DNA of 64,000 nucleotides from Lamellibrachia satsuma (Eukaryota; Annelida; Polychaeta; Sabellida; Siboglinidae): NCBI GenBank assembly GCA_033239005.1, contig BSQZ01000001.1, positions 33,257,688 to 33,321,687 of the forward strand, read 5' to 3'. Shown piece by piece: positions 63,400 to 64,000 of this stretch (position 1 is its first letter; each line of letters starts with the position of its first letter). The notes under the pieces were generated by a model. It saw only the letters and a program-made list of their open reading frames with translations, ran no database searches and was not told where the DNA came from. The position numbers and the translations under genes were made by a program.

Positions 63400-64000
63400 C
63401 ACGTGTCCGATCTACACGTTTCAAATGTTAATGTTCTTTATAGCTGACATGTACAATACCAGTTTTATTTCCACAAAACATTAAATATCATGTTAATGCA
63501 TGTATTTTTATATACTACCTTTTTATTTTTGCCAGGATCAATTCTCCCTGGCAGATGCCGTGAGTATGATATAATACAAATACTCTATTATCTCAGCCTT
63601 GTCATTAGCATTCTAGTTTAACCCCAATGCGTGTAAAGACATTCACACTGCTACCATAAATTGGGTCTTATTTAAAAGAGTGATAAACTGAAATGTTCCC
63701 TTCGTACAGAACACCCAGTATTTTAAACGCGAACCGAAAACCCTGCACAAGCACCTACACATTAAGTGATGCACAAGCACCCACATTTACTCGCTCGCAC
63801 GTACGCACGCACGCCCGCACGCACGCATTCCACCACATTTAACTTGCATGGTTTATAAAAGACGTTTCTTTCAGAGCGGTACTGCCAGGTGTCGTGCCCG
63901 AACGGCTACTGTAGCTGTGTCGCCGGCTGCTACAGACGGGCAGAGTTTATTACGGTATGCAACGTGATAAAATGTTGCACATGTCAGTGCTCGCGTGGAG
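62467..64000 (+). CDS. Cysteine-rich secreted peptide, gene 3 of the cluster (cut by window end)
   Basis: Exons 62467-62535, 62796-62817, 63536-63559 and 63875 to beyond 64000. Phases are 0, 1, 1. Donors are GTTGGT (weak), GTAAGT and GTGAGT; acceptors TTTCAG, TGCCAG and TTTCAG. Exon 1 encodes a 23-residue signal peptide (MTLTVVLVVLVVLAILPQ...), one codon shorter than genes 1 and 2. Exon 2 is a poly-Pro micro-exon of 22 nt (PPPPPPG). Exon 3 is 24 nt (SILPGRC). Exon 4 begins QRYCQVSCPNGYCSCVAGCY, identical to gene 2 for 20 residues, then diverges (RRAEFITVCNVIKCC, TCQCSRG). The cysteine spacing equals gene 2 as far as it is visible. The C-terminus lies outside the window. Confidence 0.85.
63004..63400. 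repeat. (CATA)n, (CA)n and (GCAC)n microsatellites in gene 3 intron 2
   Basis: CATACATA tetranucleotides, then CA repeats, then GCAC and CA repeats, just before CGTGTCCGATCTACACG. Gene 2 intron 2 has a short CATACATATATACATAC at 57242-57262 and GTGTCCGATCTAGACATG at 57327, so the microsatellite expanded in gene 3 at the homologous site. Confidence 0.93.

Overview
The window looks like intergenic or accessory DNA from an invertebrate animal nucleus, most likely a mollusc or other lophotrochozoan. That assignment is inference. Supporting signs are intron-split genes with GT-AG sites, TATA boxes and AATAAA signals, tRNA-derived SINEs, decayed LINEs, a hAT element with an 8-bp target duplication, and very abundant CA/TA/GT and CATA microsatellites. 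There are no operons, no bacterial-type genes and no long intact housekeeping ORF. Most long open frames lie in simple repeats and are not genes.

Layout. (1) 1-26.1 kb is a large, diverged, direct segmental duplication. Copy A is about 0.89-12.3 kb and copy B about 17.4-26.1 kb. The two differ by clean insertions and deletions: a 35-bp minisatellite only in A, a 3.1-kb block missing from B, a signal-peptide exon only in A, and a LINE segment missing from A. A and C-skewed satellite-like array (13.6-16.5 kb) and an inverted repeat pair (2.9-3.35 and 16.9-17.35 kb) separate and partly bracket the copies. A possible secreted protein (terminal exon ending at 19053, followed by a polyadenylation signal) lies in B. 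(2) 27.1-36.8 kb holds exons of a KCTD3/SHKBP1-like gene on the minus strand, with conserved order and splice phase. They are spread over a duplicated block and broken by stop codons, frameshifts and a lost acceptor, so this is a duplicated, non-processed pseudogene locus. A 5'-truncated RTE-clade LINE (32.15-33.97 kb) and a small hAT-like MITE sit inside it. (3) 36.8-51.7 kb is a transposon and minisatellite graveyard: a complete non-autonomous hAT element with perfect target duplication (39.6-41.0 kb), fold-back LINE debris (42.6-43.2 kb), a LINE C-terminal fossil (45 kb), 47-bp and 68-bp minisatellites (47.2-49.2 kb), and two long GT tracts.

(4) 52.2-64.0 kb carries the most interesting content. 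It is a tandem array of at least three paralogous four-exon genes on the plus strand, at 52.26, 56.65 and 62.47 kb, the last cut by the window end. They encode short secreted cysteine-rich peptides: a 23-24-residue signal-peptide exon, two micro-exons of 19-33 nt, and a Cys-dense terminal exon. Intron phases are 0-1-1 in all three, and the first six cysteines keep identical spacing. Genes 2 and 3 share near-identical TATA promoters and 5' leaders. I do not recognise the family. An antimicrobial, venom-like or signalling role is inference from architecture only.
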